64,000 nucleotides of DNA from assembly GCF_003065405.1 (NCBI RefSeq), contig NZ_CP026947.1:2356001-2420000 (forward strand). The letters are read 5' to 3'. Source of the stretch: Corynebacterium yudongzhengii (GTDB lineage Bacteria; Actinomycetota; Actinomycetes; Mycobacteriales; Mycobacteriaceae). Below, in pieces: positions 51,001 to 59,197 of the stretch. Every line of letters begins with the position of its first letter. Position 1 is the stretch's first letter. The translations under genes and the position numbers were made by a program. Below the pieces are notes generated by a model that saw nothing but the letters and a program-made list of their open reading frames with translations, had not been told where the DNA came from and did not search any database.

Positions 51001-52761
51001 CTAGAGCTCTTCGAGGCGGCCGTCGGCAAAGCGCAACGCGTAGCCTTCGTGGATGGCGGCGCCGGGGGCCTCGACGTCGTCGACACGCAAGAAGCGGGCG
51101 GTGACCTCGTCCTTCGTAACCTTCACGAGCATGTAGCCGTGGTCGTCGAGGTTAATGTGCCGGAAGTGTGGGTTGCGGCCCAAGAGGTGCTGCTCTGCGA
51201 GGCGGGAGACCGGGTTGCCGCGGGCTAGGCCCATCCGGTCGTCCATGTTCGTCGCGGAGACCGACGTAGTCACCAGCTCAGCGCCGAGGACTCGGCCGCG
51301 GTGGTTGATAACGCCGGCCCACTCGGAGTGGATATCGCCGGTGAGGAAGATGGTGGAGGCGTCGGGGCGCTCGTCGGCAAGCTGGTCGAGCAGCCGCTCC
51401 CGGTCCGCCGGGTAGCCATCCCACTGGTCCGGGTTCATGTGCGGCCCCAGCTCCGCGACGACGTCGCCACCCAAGAGCGGAGCAATCACCGGGCGCACCT
51501 TCGGATCCAGGCCCACGAGTTTGACCGGGGAGAACATCACCGAGTTGCCGATGAGCGCCCAGCGGGCGTCCGTCGTCGACAGCTTCCGGCTGAGCCACGC
51601 GAACTGCTCCTGGCCCATGATGGTGTGCTGGCCCTCGCCCGCCACGGGCCGCAGGCCGGGGCCCGAGCGGTAGGAGCGCAAATCGAGCATGTGCAGCTCA
51701 GCGAGCGTGCCGAAACGCAGGGAGCGATACAGCCGCCCGCCATCGGCCGGCGCCTCGCCGCGCACGGGCAGCCAGTCGAAGTAGGCGCGCATGGCGCCGT
51801 CGCGACGCTTCTCCCACGGCCCCTGGAACAGGGTGTGCTGCTTGGCGTCGTGCGCGTTCCAGTTGTCGGCGAACTCGTGGTCGTCCCAGGTGACCACCCA
51901 GGTGGCGGCGGCGTGCGCGGCCTGGAGCTCCGGATCTCGACGGTAGTGTCCGTAGCGCGCCCGATAATCGCCGATGCTCTCAAGCTCCCACGTGGGCTCA
52001 AACGCGCGGGTCACCCCACTTTTTCCGGGGTTGTCCCCGGAGGCGTACTCGTAGATGTAGTCGCCCAAGTGGACCACCAGGTCGATCTCGCCGGCCTGGG
52101 CGCGCTCGGCGATGTCGCCGTAGGCGCGGAAGTAGCCGGACTCGTAGTTCGCGCACGAACATACGGCCATCTGCACGGATTCCAGATCCGCGTTGTCGGC
52201 CGGCGCGGTGCGGGCCCTACCCGCCGGGGAGACCTGGCCGACCATGGGACCGTCGATCACTTCGAAGCGGTAGTAGTAGGTGGTCGCCGGCTTGAGCTCG
52301 TGAGGATCGACGTGCACGGTGTGGTCGGTAGCGCTGGTGGCGACGACCTCGCCGCTGCGCACGATGTTCATGAAATCCTCATCGCTGGCGACGTCCCAGC
52401 GCAGGGTGGTGTCGGCGCCGAGGCCGGAGCCCGGCACGGCCTGCGGCGAGGGGGTGACGCGCGTCCACAGGATGACGGTTCCGGGCAGCGGGTCGCCGGA
52501 GGCCACGCCGTGCATGAAGGCGTGGTGGATCTCCGTGGGATAGGCGCCCATGGTGCGCCCCAGCGGGTCGTGGTCGCTGCCGTCGACGTAGGCCTGCAGG
52601 CTGCGAGCGCGCACCGCGTCCTGGGAGGCGGGCAGGGCGGTAGCACCACCCACGGCGAGACCGGTGACGAGCAGGTGCCGTCTGCTCAGCCTCCAAGTCC
52701 GTGGGTTGCCCATATCCTCCAGCCTGCCATCTTCGCGTCTATTTCTCTTGTTAGTGCGCAC
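51001..52761 (-). CDS. phoD: PhoD-type alkaline phosphatase, Tat-exported
   Basis: Encodes 586 residues from the GTG at 52761, two bases after the msrA stop; an ATG at 52713 (570 residues) is the alternative, but its GGAGG is only two bases away. The signal RLSRRHLLVTGLAVGGATALPA is a twin-arginine export sequence. The N-terminal Fn3-like domain of PhoD follows. Metal-binding motifs are VHLGDYIYEY, VTWDDHEFADNWNAHDA and IFLTGDIHSEWAGV, with Fe/Ca ligands. It releases phosphate from phosphomonoesters or diesters outside the membrane. No clear Pho-type operator is visible upstream of msrA. Confidence 0.92.
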   Translation of the reverse strand: MRTNKRNRREDGRLEDMGNPRTWRLSRRHLLVTGLAVGGATALPASQDAVRARSLQAYVDGSDHDPLGRTMGAYPTEIHHAFMHGVASGDPLPGTVILWTRVTPSPQAVPGSGLGADTTLRWDVASDEDFMNIVRSGEVVATSATDHTVHVDPHELKPATTYYYRFEVIDGPMVGQVSPAGRARTAPADNADLESVQMAVCSCANYESGYFRAYGDIAERAQAGEIDLVVHLGDYIYEYASGDNPGKSGVTRAFEPTWELESIGDYRARYGHYRRDPELQAAHAAATWVVTWDDHEFADNWNAHDAKQHTLFQGPWEKRRDGAMRAYFDWLPVRGEAPADGGRLYRSLRFGTLAELHMLDLRSYRSGPGLRPVAGEGQHTIMGQEQFAWLSRKLSTTDARWALIGNSVMFSPVKLVGLDPKVRPVIAPLLGGDVVAELGPHMNPDQWDGYPADRERLLDQLADERPDASTIFLTGDIHSEWAGVINHRGRVLGAELVTTSVSATNMDDRMGLARGNPVSRLAEQHLLGRNPHFRHINLDDHGYMLVKVTKDEVTARFLRVDDVEAPGAAIHEGYALRFADGRLEEL

Positions 52762-52763
52762 AC

Positions 52764-53429
52764 CTACCGCGCGCAGGCCACCCCGGTGGCGTGCGACGGG
52801 CAGTAGCCGTTGGGCACCTTGTGTAGGTACTGCTGGTGCTCGTCCTCGGCGAGGTAGTACTCGCCGGCGTCGGTATCGACCAGGCGCTTCATCTCGGTGG
52901 TGACCTCGCCATAGCCCTGTTCGGCGAGGCGGGTTCCGTAGTCGGCGACCATCTCGCGGATCAACTCTAGGTCTGCGTCGGCGTCCTCGCCCACCGTGTA
53001 GAAGGCGGAACGATACTGGGTGCCGACGTCATTGCCCTGCCGGTAGCCCTGGGTCGGGTCGTGGTCCTCGAGGCCGACGGCGACGATCTCACGCAGGCTG
53101 ATGCGCTCGGGGTCGTAGACCACCTCGACGACCTCAACGTGGTTGGTGCGCCCCGTGCACACCTCGCCGTAGCTGGGGTTCTTCGTGGCGCCGCCGGCGT
53201 ATCCGACGGAGGTGGACTCAACCCCGTCCATCTCCCAGAACATGCGCTCCGGGCCCCAGAAGCAGCCGATACCCACGAGCACCGACTTCTGGCCTTCCTT
53301 CCAAGGCCCGGTGATCGGGGTGCCCAACTCGGCGTGCGGCGCGGGCTGCGGGTTGACCGGTTCGTCGCTGCCGGCGAGGGTCTTCTCGGCAGGCAGCAGT
53401 TCCGGGGTGGGCATAAACATCCAACGCAT
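52764..53429 (-). CDS. msrA: Peptide-methionine (S)-S-oxide reductase MsrA
   Basis: Encodes 221 residues from the ATG at 53429, giving the corynebacterial start MRWMFMPTPELLPAEKTL; the frame extends three codons further to a GTG. The catalytic GCFWGPERMFWEMDGVESTSVGYAGG holds the active Cys. VEVVYDP and DHDPTQGYRQGNDVGTQYRSAFY are also standard. Recycling cysteines sit at the C-terminus (NGYCPSHATGVACAR). It repairs oxidised methionine, in keeping with divergent sodA next to it. Confidence 0.95.
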   Translation of the reverse strand: MRWMFMPTPELLPAEKTLAGSDEPVNPQPAPHAELGTPITGPWKEGQKSVLVGIGCFWGPERMFWEMDGVESTSVGYAGGATKNPSYGEVCTGRTNHVEVVEVVYDPERISLREIVAVGLEDHDPTQGYRQGNDVGTQYRSAFYTVGEDADADLELIREMVADYGTRLAEQGYGEVTTEMKRLVDTDAGEYYLAEDEHQQYLHKVPNGYCPSHATGVACAR

Positions 53430-53534
53430 GAGCGTCACCTCTATTGGTCTCGCCGAAGGTGTTCCTCTTCCTACAACGACAGGGACGCGAATTAGATTCC
53501 CTCACTTTCCTGCCGATGACCTGGCAATTAATAA

Positions 53535-53550
53535 GTTCAACAGATTGAAC
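53535..53550. promoter_or_regulatory. Palindrome upstream of sodA
   Basis: GTTCAA-CAGA-TTGAAC, a perfect 6-bp inverted repeat in an AT-rich stretch between msrA and sodA. It is 23 bp upstream of the proposed sodA -35 element, so an activator site or a shared operator for the divergent msrA is possible. Confidence 0.48.
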
Positions 53551-53572
53551 ATTCTATTTCGATACATTTTCA

Positions 53573-53600
53573 TTGCGAAAACCCCGCACATCCTTATAGT
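53573..53600 (+). promoter_or_regulatory. Likely sodA promoter
   Basis: TTGCGA and TATAGT are spaced by 16 bases. Transcription would start near 53607, giving a leader of about 70 bases. An inverted repeat AACCCCGC/GTGGGGTT overlaps the -10. Confidence 0.55.
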
Positions 53601-53675
53601 GGGGTTCACACGGCAGCGGGAGACCGCGGGCCAGCAATAGAACAACCGAGACAAACGAAAGGACTTCGGAAGATA

Positions 53676-54275
53676 ATGGCTACCTACGAACTGCCTGAGC
53701 TCGATTACGATTACAACGCTCTTGAGCCGCACATCTCCGGCGAGATCATGGAGCTGCACCACTCCAAGCACCACAACACCTACGTCAAGGGCGCCAACGC
53801 GGCCCTCGAGGCCCTCGAGGAGGAGCGCAACGGCGAGGCTAACCCGGACAAGCTGCGCGCCCTGTCCAAGAACCTGGCCTTCAACTTGGGTGGCCACACC
53901 AACCACTCCATCTTCTGGAAGAACCTGTCCCCGAACGGTGGCGGCGAGCCGACCGGCGAGCTGGCCGAGGCCATCAACCGCGACTTCGGTGACTTCGAGA
54001 AGTTCAAGGCCCACTTCGGCGGTGTCGCCACCTCTATCCAGGGTTCCGGCTGGGCCGTCCTGGGCTACGACCACATCGCTGGCAAGCTGATCATCCAGCA
54101 GCTGACCGACCAGCAGGGCAACGTCTCCGTCGACTTCACCCCGCTGCTCATGCTGGATATGTGGGAGCACGCCTACTACCTCCAGTACAAGAACGTCAAG
54201 GGTGACTACGTCAAGGCCTTCTGGAACGTCGTGAACTGGGACGACGTTGCCGCCCGCTACGCCGACGCCAAGTAA
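53676..54275 (+). CDS. sodA: Superoxide dismutase, Mn/Fe family
   Basis: Encodes 199 residues. The metal ligands are in place: His28 (ELHHSKHH), the His in [13 protein letters not shown], and Asp and His in [33 protein letters not shown] and QQGN in the C-terminal half favour manganese. It removes superoxide in the cytoplasm. The preferred codons (AAC, CTG, GTC, GGC) are used almost exclusively, as in very highly expressed genes. A terminator follows at 54297. Confidence 0.97.
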   Translation: MATYELPELDYDYNALEPHISGEIMELHHSKHHNTYVKGANAALEALEEERNGEANPDKLRALSKNLAFNLGGHTNHSIFWKNLSPNGGGEPTGELAEAINRDFGDFEKFKAHFGGVATSIQGSGWAVLGYDHIAGKLIIQQLTDQQGNVSVDFTPLLMLDMWEHAYYLQYKNVKGDYVKAFWNVVNWDDVAARYADAK

Positions 54276-54296
54276 GAGCTTTCGGCATAGCCCACG

Positions 54297-54332
54297 CCAC
54301 CGCCGGAGGAGCATTCCTCTGGCGGTGGTTTT
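54297..54332 (+). terminator. Rho-independent terminator behind sodA
   Basis: CCACCGCC pairs with GGCGGTGG and GGAGGA with TCCTC around a short loop, followed by TTTTG. It ends sodA 22 bp after the stop codon. Confidence 0.9.
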
Positions 54333-54392
54333 GTGTATCTGAGGCCTGTCCCACCCCCGGTGTCTACCCGCTCACGCACAATAGAAGACACC

Positions 54393-55610
54393 ATGTCTGC
54401 CACTGAACTTCCCGACGATCGCCCCGCCGGCCTCCGCCGCGGCGAGCCTGCCTACAAGCGCGCCGCCACGGCCATGCTCATCGCGGGGCTCGCCGTCTTT
54501 GCGACGATGTACGCCACCCAGGCGATGCTGCCGGTGCTGACCGGCGAGCTCAACATCTCCCCGACGACGGCGGCGCTGACCGTCTCGGCCACCACGGGCG
54601 CGGTGGCGCTGTTCATCGTGCCGACGTCGATCCTCTCCGAGAAGCTCGGGCGCTCCCCCGTGTTGATCGCCTGCGCGCTCGGCGCCACGCTGCTCGGGCT
54701 GATCCTGCCGCTCGCCCCGAACGCGGAGTGGCTCATCGCCCTGCGCTTCGTCCAGGGCATCATCGCCGCCGGGGTGCCCGCCGTCGCCATGGCCTGGCTC
54801 TCCGAGGAGCTCCACCAGGACGACTTGGGCCGCGCCATGGGCCTCTACGTGGCGGGCACGACCGTCGGCGGGCTCTCCGGTCGCCTCTTACCCGCCGGCC
54901 TCTTGGAGGTCACCGACTGGCGGCCCGCGCTCTTCGCGCTCACCGCGCTCACCTTCGTCGGCGCCATCGTCATGACGATCCTTTTGCCTAAGCAGCGCCG
55001 CTTCCGCCCCAAAAGGATCTCTTTTTCCTCCGAGGCCCGCGCGGTGCTCAGCCACTGGCGCCACCCGCACCTGGCGGCGCTGTTTAGCATCGCGTTCGTC
55101 GGCATGGGCGTTTTCGTCTCGGTCTACAACTTCATCGGCTTCCGCATGATCGACGCCTTCGACCTCTCCCCCGGCCTCGTCGGGCTGGTGTTTCTGATGT
55201 ATTTGTCGGGGACGTGGTCGTCGGCACGCGCGGGGGCGCTGTCCGACAAGTACGGCCGCGGCCTCATCATGTCCGCCGGCGCGGTGTTCATGTGGTGCGG
55301 ACTGTGGCTTTTAGCCATCCCGAACCTGGTACTCACGCTCGTCGGGCTGCTCATCTTCACCGCGTCGTTCTTCGCGATGCACTCGACGGCCTCCGGGCGG
55401 ATCGGGGTCATCGCCACGCAGCACCGCGCCGAGGCCTCCAGCATGTATCTCATGTGCTACTACCTGGGCTCCTCGGTTATCGGCGGCATAGCCGGGCTGG
55501 TGTTCACCGCCTTCCACTGGCCCGGCTTCATCACGACGGCCGCGGTGGTCCTCCTCGTCGTGGTCGGCACGGCTATCGCCCTGCAGGTCCAGCGCTCCCC
55601 GGGACACTGA
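54393..55610 (+). CDS. Major facilitator superfamily transporter (YnfM-like)
   Basis: Encodes 405 residues from the ATG at 54393; a CACAAT -10 word lies shortly ahead and the longer frame overlaps the sodA terminator. Twelve hydrophobic helices are visible. The conserved loop motif after helix 2 is SILSEKLGRSPVLIACALGATLLG, and the repeat after helix 8 is GALSDKYGRGLIMSAGAVF. Drug or sugar efflux is typical of the relatives, but the substrate is unknown. Its last 38 bases overlap the end of the convergent nuclease gene. Confidence 0.85.
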   Translation: MSATELPDDRPAGLRRGEPAYKRAATAMLIAGLAVFATMYATQAMLPVLTGELNISPTTAALTVSATTGAVALFIVPTSILSEKLGRSPVLIACALGATLLGLILPLAPNAEWLIALRFVQGIIAAGVPAVAMAWLSEELHQDDLGRAMGLYVAGTTVGGLSGRLLPAGLLEVTDWRPALFALTALTFVGAIVMTILLPKQRRFRPKRISFSSEARAVLSHWRHPHLAALFSIAFVGMGVFVSVYNFIGFRMIDAFDLSPGLVGLVFLMYLSGTWSSARAGALSDKYGRGLIMSAGAVFMWCGLWLLAIPNLVLTLVGLLIFTASFFAMHSTASGRIGVIATQHRAEASSMYLMCYYLGSSVIGGIAGLVFTAFHWPGFITTAAVVLLVVVGTAIALQVQRSPGH

Positions 55611-57117
55611 GCACGGGCACGTTCTGCGCGCCCTCGCGCAGCCAGTGGCGCACGCGGGCGGTGGCGCGGGTGTCGTCGGCATTATAGCGCAGAAGCTCGG
55701 CGCGCGCCCGCTCTCCCTCCGCGCCGCCGGCGACCGCGATGCGCCGTGCGTTGACGGACTCCTCGCCGTCGACATCGTCATCCGACCAGTGATAGCCCGC
55801 CTGCGGGGCCACGACCTTCAACCCGATACCCGCCGTGCCCACCAACTGCCGACGCACCCAACTGAACACATCCACCCACTCATCTGACGCGATGAACTCC
55901 TCGACCTCCGCCAGCGAGGGCACCCCCTTATACCTGCCCGCGAACCTGCGCGCGGACGCCCGCAGCCAGTGGTTTTCGCCGTGCGCGCTATAGCAATACG
56001 CCGCGAAGCTCTGGTGGGCGCGGTGAGCCTGGGCCCTGCGCTGCATCAGCCAGTCCCAAAACTTTGCGAAGTTCTCGGCCTCCGCGGCACCGCCGACCTC
56101 CGACCACGTCACGAAGCCGTGGTAGTCCTCACCGTCGAACGCACCCCACAAGTACGCCCCCTGGTCGAGGTAGGCCTCCATATCGACGTCGATCTCCACG
56201 TCCGCCCGCGGGCCCATGACGTGCTCCGTGCGCCGCAACACCGGGACCCCGGCGCGCCAGGCCGCGGCGAGGGCGCTGGGTTCGCCGAGGCGGGCGTCGA
56301 TAAGCGCGCCGACGGTCTCAATCCCGCGCTCCCGGAACGTCCGCGCACGATCGCCCGGCAGAACGAGGCTGATATCGTCGGCCTCTTCCAGCAGCGGACG
56401 GCACAGGTCCCAAAACCGGCACCCCGCGCACTCCTTCAGCCTCCGGGGCCGGGTGGACCAGCCGGCGGCGAGGGTGTCGTCAAGTGCGGGCTGCAACGCT
56501 CGCGTATCGACGACAAAAGCACGCCTCCGATCCTGCCCAATGAGTGCGCCTTTCGCGTCCGCGAGCTCCATGCGCACCAGCGCGCGGGCCGCCATGGCGA
56601 GGCGATGGCTGTCCGAGACATGGTGGCGCAGCCGATAGCCGGCCTCGACGGGTTTGCCGAGGCCCAGGCGGTGCGTGGGGATCATCGGCGTCGTGCGCGT
56701 CTCATGCGGACGCGCGACCCGGTGATTGGAGACCAACACCGGGCGGTAGGTGCCCTCGCCGGTGCGGATGAGGGCGTCCATGCGCACCCGCCAGTCGGTG
56801 CCGTTATCCCGCCCGGTGAGCACAGCGCCGGTGAGGATCGTGGGCTCGGCGGCGAGGGCTTCCAACGTGGCGAGGTCGGCGTCCTCGGCATCGGCGTCGA
56901 GGTCGATGCGCGAAAACGCGCGCCGCCGGCCATCGCCCAACGCGGGGCGCACCGGCAAGAGCGCGAGGACCTCCGCGCGCGCTAGGTGCAGACGCGCCCG
57001 CCTCGCCTTATCCGAATCCAGCGGCTCGATCTCCGGGTGCGCGCGGCGCTGCGGATAACGGAAACGGCATCCCACCAGGTCCGACGGGGTGACCGCGGAG
57101 GTGCGGTCTGCGGCCAT
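55573..57117 (-). CDS. TM0106-family RecB-like putative nuclease
   Basis: Encodes 514 residues. The N-terminal half resembles the RecB/PD-(D/E)XK nuclease fold (VRMDALIRTGEGTYRPVLVSNHR, then ECAGCRFWDLCRPLLEEADDISLV with Cys that may bind an iron-sulfur cluster). The C-terminal half is RNase H-like (ADVEIDVDMEAYLDQGAYLWGAFDGEDYH ... RYNADDTRATARVRHWL). This order matches the TM0106 family, whose function is unknown. The protein was also noted beside helicases in other bacteria, but none is here. It is divergent from the DUF6474 gene with a palindrome between. Confidence 0.8.
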   Translation of the reverse strand: MAADRTSAVTPSDLVGCRFRYPQRRAHPEIEPLDSDKARRARLHLARAEVLALLPVRPALGDGRRRAFSRIDLDADAEDADLATLEALAAEPTILTGAVLTGRDNGTDWRVRMDALIRTGEGTYRPVLVSNHRVARPHETRTTPMIPTHRLGLGKPVEAGYRLRHHVSDSHRLAMAARALVRMELADAKGALIGQDRRRAFVVDTRALQPALDDTLAAGWSTRPRRLKECAGCRFWDLCRPLLEEADDISLVLPGDRARTFRERGIETVGALIDARLGEPSALAAAWRAGVPVLRRTEHVMGPRADVEIDVDMEAYLDQGAYLWGAFDGEDYHGFVTWSEVGGAAEAENFAKFWDWLMQRRAQAHRAHQSFAAYCYSAHGENHWLRASARRFAGRYKGVPSLAEVEEFIASDEWVDVFSWVRRQLVGTAGIGLKVVAPQAGYHWSDDDVDGEESVNARRIAVAGGAEGERARAELLRYNADDTRATARVRHWLREGAQNVPVLSVPGSAGPAGR

Positions 57118-57172
57118 GAGCGTCTCCTGGGTTCACGACGTACGGCTTGTCCCGCCACGGCGACGGGACACA

Positions 57173-57190
57173 CGGGTACAGTTGTACCCG
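57173..57190. promoter_or_regulatory. 18-bp palindrome, TACAnnTGTA type operator candidate
   Basis: CGGGTACA-GT-TGTACCCG contains TACAnnTGTA, the core bound by BlaI/CopY-family repressors. It lies between the divergent nuclease gene (start 57117) and the DUF6474 gene (start 57254), so it could control both. No BlaI/CopY gene is in the window. Confidence 0.5.
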
Positions 57191-57253
57191 GATATTAACG
57201 CATTAATGTTTAGCCCCACGACGACCACGATGAACGCGGAGGTAGCAACGACC

Positions 57254-57886
57254 ATGGGTGTGCTGAAGAAGCTGAGGAAGCGGCGCTCGCAAGCCAAGGC
57301 CGAGATCAAGGCCGCGCAGACGAAGGCCCGGCAGGAGGTCCAGGCCAGCGCGAAGGCGCTTAACCGTCGTGAGAAGCTTCTCGCCAAGCAGGAGAAGGCC
57401 CTGCTGAAGGCAGAAAAGAAGGGCCTGAAGAACAAGCGCAAGCACGAACTCGCCCTCGCGAAGGCGGAATACCAGAAGCGCAAGCACGGCCGTTTCAACG
57501 CCGACAACGTCAACCGCTACCTCAAGGCCGGGCGCATCGCCCTGCCCGTGCTCCTTCCGCTCATCTACCGCGGAATCACCCAGCTGCGCGACACCACCAC
57601 CAACGCCCGCGCCAAGCGCGCCGGTGTCACCCGCGCTCAGCTGGCGCAGTTCTCCGGCCACGGCGCCGGCCTGCACGCCCGCATCCAGGGCATCCGTAAC
57701 TCGCTCGAGGGCACCCACCTGCCCGCCGGTTTCCGCCGCGACATGGACGACCGCTTGAACGAGCTGCGCAGCGCCACCGACAACGCCGAATTCATGACCG
57801 CCGACCAGCGCCGCCGCGCGCACAACGCGATCAACTCGGACATCGACAAGGTCACCGCCGAGATCCAGGCGAAGATCACGGGTTAG
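57254..57886 (+). CDS. DUF6474 family protein
   Basis: Encodes 210 residues from the ATG at 57254, with GGAGGT 10 bases ahead; upstream in-frame starts read through non-conserved sequence. Residues 1-85 are a long, Lys/Ala/Glu-rich helix, likely coiled coil (LRKRRSQAKAEIKAAQTKARQEVQASAKALNRREKLLAKQEKALLKAEKKG). A hydrophobic hairpin (ALPVLLPLIYRGI) and a helical domain follow. The family is corynebacterial or mycolata-specific and has no known role; membrane association is inferred. Confidence 0.72.
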   Translation: MGVLKKLRKRRSQAKAEIKAAQTKARQEVQASAKALNRREKLLAKQEKALLKAEKKGLKNKRKHELALAKAEYQKRKHGRFNADNVNRYLKAGRIALPVLLPLIYRGITQLRDTTTNARAKRAGVTRAQLAQFSGHGAGLHARIQGIRNSLEGTHLPAGFRRDMDDRLNELRSATDNAEFMTADQRRRAHNAINSDIDKVTAEIQAKITG

Positions 57887-57934
57887 CTTCGCACGGTTGG
57901 GCGGCGCTTCGCACGGTTGGGCAGCGCTTCGCAC
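57887..57934 (+). repeat. 20-bp tandem repeat behind the DUF6474 gene
   Basis: CTTCGCACGGTTGGGCGGCG is followed by CTTCGCACGGTTGGGCAGCG and a third partial unit CTTCGCAC that runs into family A copy A11. Both CTTCGCAC and TTTTCGCAC stand immediately before A11 and A12, so this word may be part of the element's edge. Confidence 0.72.
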
Positions 57935-58030
57935 GCCTGGTCGAAAGGAGTCGGTCCTAAACGAGTCCCACGCGATCGAAACCAGCACTCCTTTCTATAG
58001 GGGTGAATTCGACCAGCGTTAGCGCGGCAT
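57931..58030 (-). repeat. Family A intergenic repeat, copy A11
   Basis: Starts GCACGCCTGGTCGAAAGGAG and ends ATTCGACCAGCGTTAGCGCG. The core GAGTCCCACGCGATCGAAAC then CAGCACTCC is the inverted orientation. The right end CTATAGGGGTGAATTCGACC is identical to that of A1. Confidence 0.84.
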
Positions 58031-58090
58031 ACGGAAGAGATCGGCTGGTTCCGCCTACCGTGCGCCCCCATGGCGCTCCTGCGCAGCTGG

Positions 58091-58199
58091 GACGCAAAGG
58101 CTTGAAGGAAGAACCTTGAGGGACGCCAAATCGCCCCGTTTTCTCGCGCAAAACCTTAAAGGGCGCGCCCTTCAAGCATCATCCTTTAAGCATTTGCAA
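58091..58199 (+). repeat. Family B intergenic repeat, copy B4
   Basis: GACGCAAAGGCTTGAAGGAA then GAACCTTGAGGGACGCCAAATC, a CTCGCGCAAAACCTTAAAGG middle and GGCGCGCCCTTCAAGCATCA near the end. Close to B1 in order and sequence. It lies between A11 and A12. Confidence 0.78.
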
Positions 58200-58278
58200 G
58201 CCAACGCCGCAGAAGCGGGCCGAAAAGCCGGCGACTAAAGCCAGGCAGGACCCAATAGCTATACGGAGGCAGCGTTTT

Positions 58279-58380
58279 CGCACGCCTGGTCGAAAGGAGT
58301 CGCCCCTAAACGAGTCCCACGGGGTCGAAACCAGTACTCCTTTCTGACGGACTCTTTTCGACCAGCGTTAGCGCGGCATG
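58279..58380 (-). repeat. Family A intergenic repeat, copy A12
   Basis: Starts CGCACGCCTGGTCGAAAGGA and ends TTTTCGACCAGCGTTAGCGC then GGCATG. The left half is almost identical to A11, while the stretch CTTTCTGACGGACTC is private. Inverted orientation. A degraded trace (CGCTAACGCTCAGTCAGAAA then CGGAGGCGC) follows at 58450. Confidence 0.82.
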
Positions 58381-58509
58381 AACACCCGGCCACCGCCACA
58401 AAAACACGCACCCCACCACCACCCCACAGCACCAACCGTCATAGTGCGCTAACGCTCAGTCAGAAACGGAGGCGCTCCGTCGAGAAGCACAAGCCCTCAA
58501 GAAACGAAC

Positions 58510-59148
58510 CTACAGCACGCCCTGCTCGCGGGCGGCGGCGACGGCGGAGGTCCGCGAGCGCACGCCGAGCTTGTCGTAGATGTGCACGAGGTGCGATTTC
58601 ACGGTCGCTTCGCTGAGCATGAGCTCTTGCCCGATCTGCCGGTTCGACGACCCAGAGGCGACGAGCCCGAGCACTTCGAGTTCGCGCGGCGTCAACGACA
58701 TCCGCGGGGTGCGCACGCGCATCATGAGGCGGTCGGCCACGCCGGGCGAGAGCGCCGAGTCGCCCTCGGCGGCGGAGCGGACGGCGGCGAGGAGCTCGTC
58801 GGGATCCGAGTCTTTGAGCAGGTAACCGACGGCTCCGGCCTCGATGGCGCCGAGGATGTCGGCGTCGGTGTCGTAGTTGGTCACGACGAGCACCTTCGGC
58901 GGCGTGCTCATCGAAGACTTGATCGTCGCGGTGGCCTCGGCCCCTCCGGTGACCTTGGTGCCTTCGACGCCGGCGCCGAAGCGTAAGTCCATGAGGATCA
59001 CGTCGATGCCGCCGGCCTGCGCCGCGGAGATCGCGGCCTCGGCGGTGGCGACCTCCCCGACGACCGTGATGTCGTCGGCGTCCTCGAGCACCGCCCGCAG
59101 CCCTAGCCGCACGATCTCGTGGTCATCCGCGAGCAGTACCCGGATCAT
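58510..59148 (-). CDS. hrrA: NarL/LuxR-family response regulator, HrrA-like
   Basis: Encodes 212 residues, the length of C. glutamicum HrrA. The receiver domain has LLADDHEIVRLGLRAVLED, the phospho-acceptor Asp54 in VILMDLRFG, and the Lys in YLLKDSDPDELL. The LuxR helix-turn-helix follows at about 148-212 (LTPRELEVLGLVASGSSNRQIGQELMLSEATVKSHLVHIYDKLGVRSRT). In C. glutamicum and C. diphtheriae HrrSA senses heme and controls heme use and respiration genes. The assignment rests on sequence memory and on location near msrA and sodA. The gap to hrrS is 49 bp. Confidence 0.88.
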   Translation of the reverse strand: MIRVLLADDHEIVRLGLRAVLEDADDITVVGEVATAEAAISAAQAGGIDVILMDLRFGAGVEGTKVTGGAEATATIKSSMSTPPKVLVVTNYDTDADILGAIEAGAVGYLLKDSDPDELLAAVRSAAEGDSALSPGVADRLMMRVRTPRMSLTPRELEVLGLVASGSSNRQIGQELMLSEATVKSHLVHIYDKLGVRSRTSAVAAAREQGVL

Positions 59149-59197
59149 TCGCCTGTCCTTCCTTTACTGCGTCATTGTGTGGGGTTTGGCTCAAACT

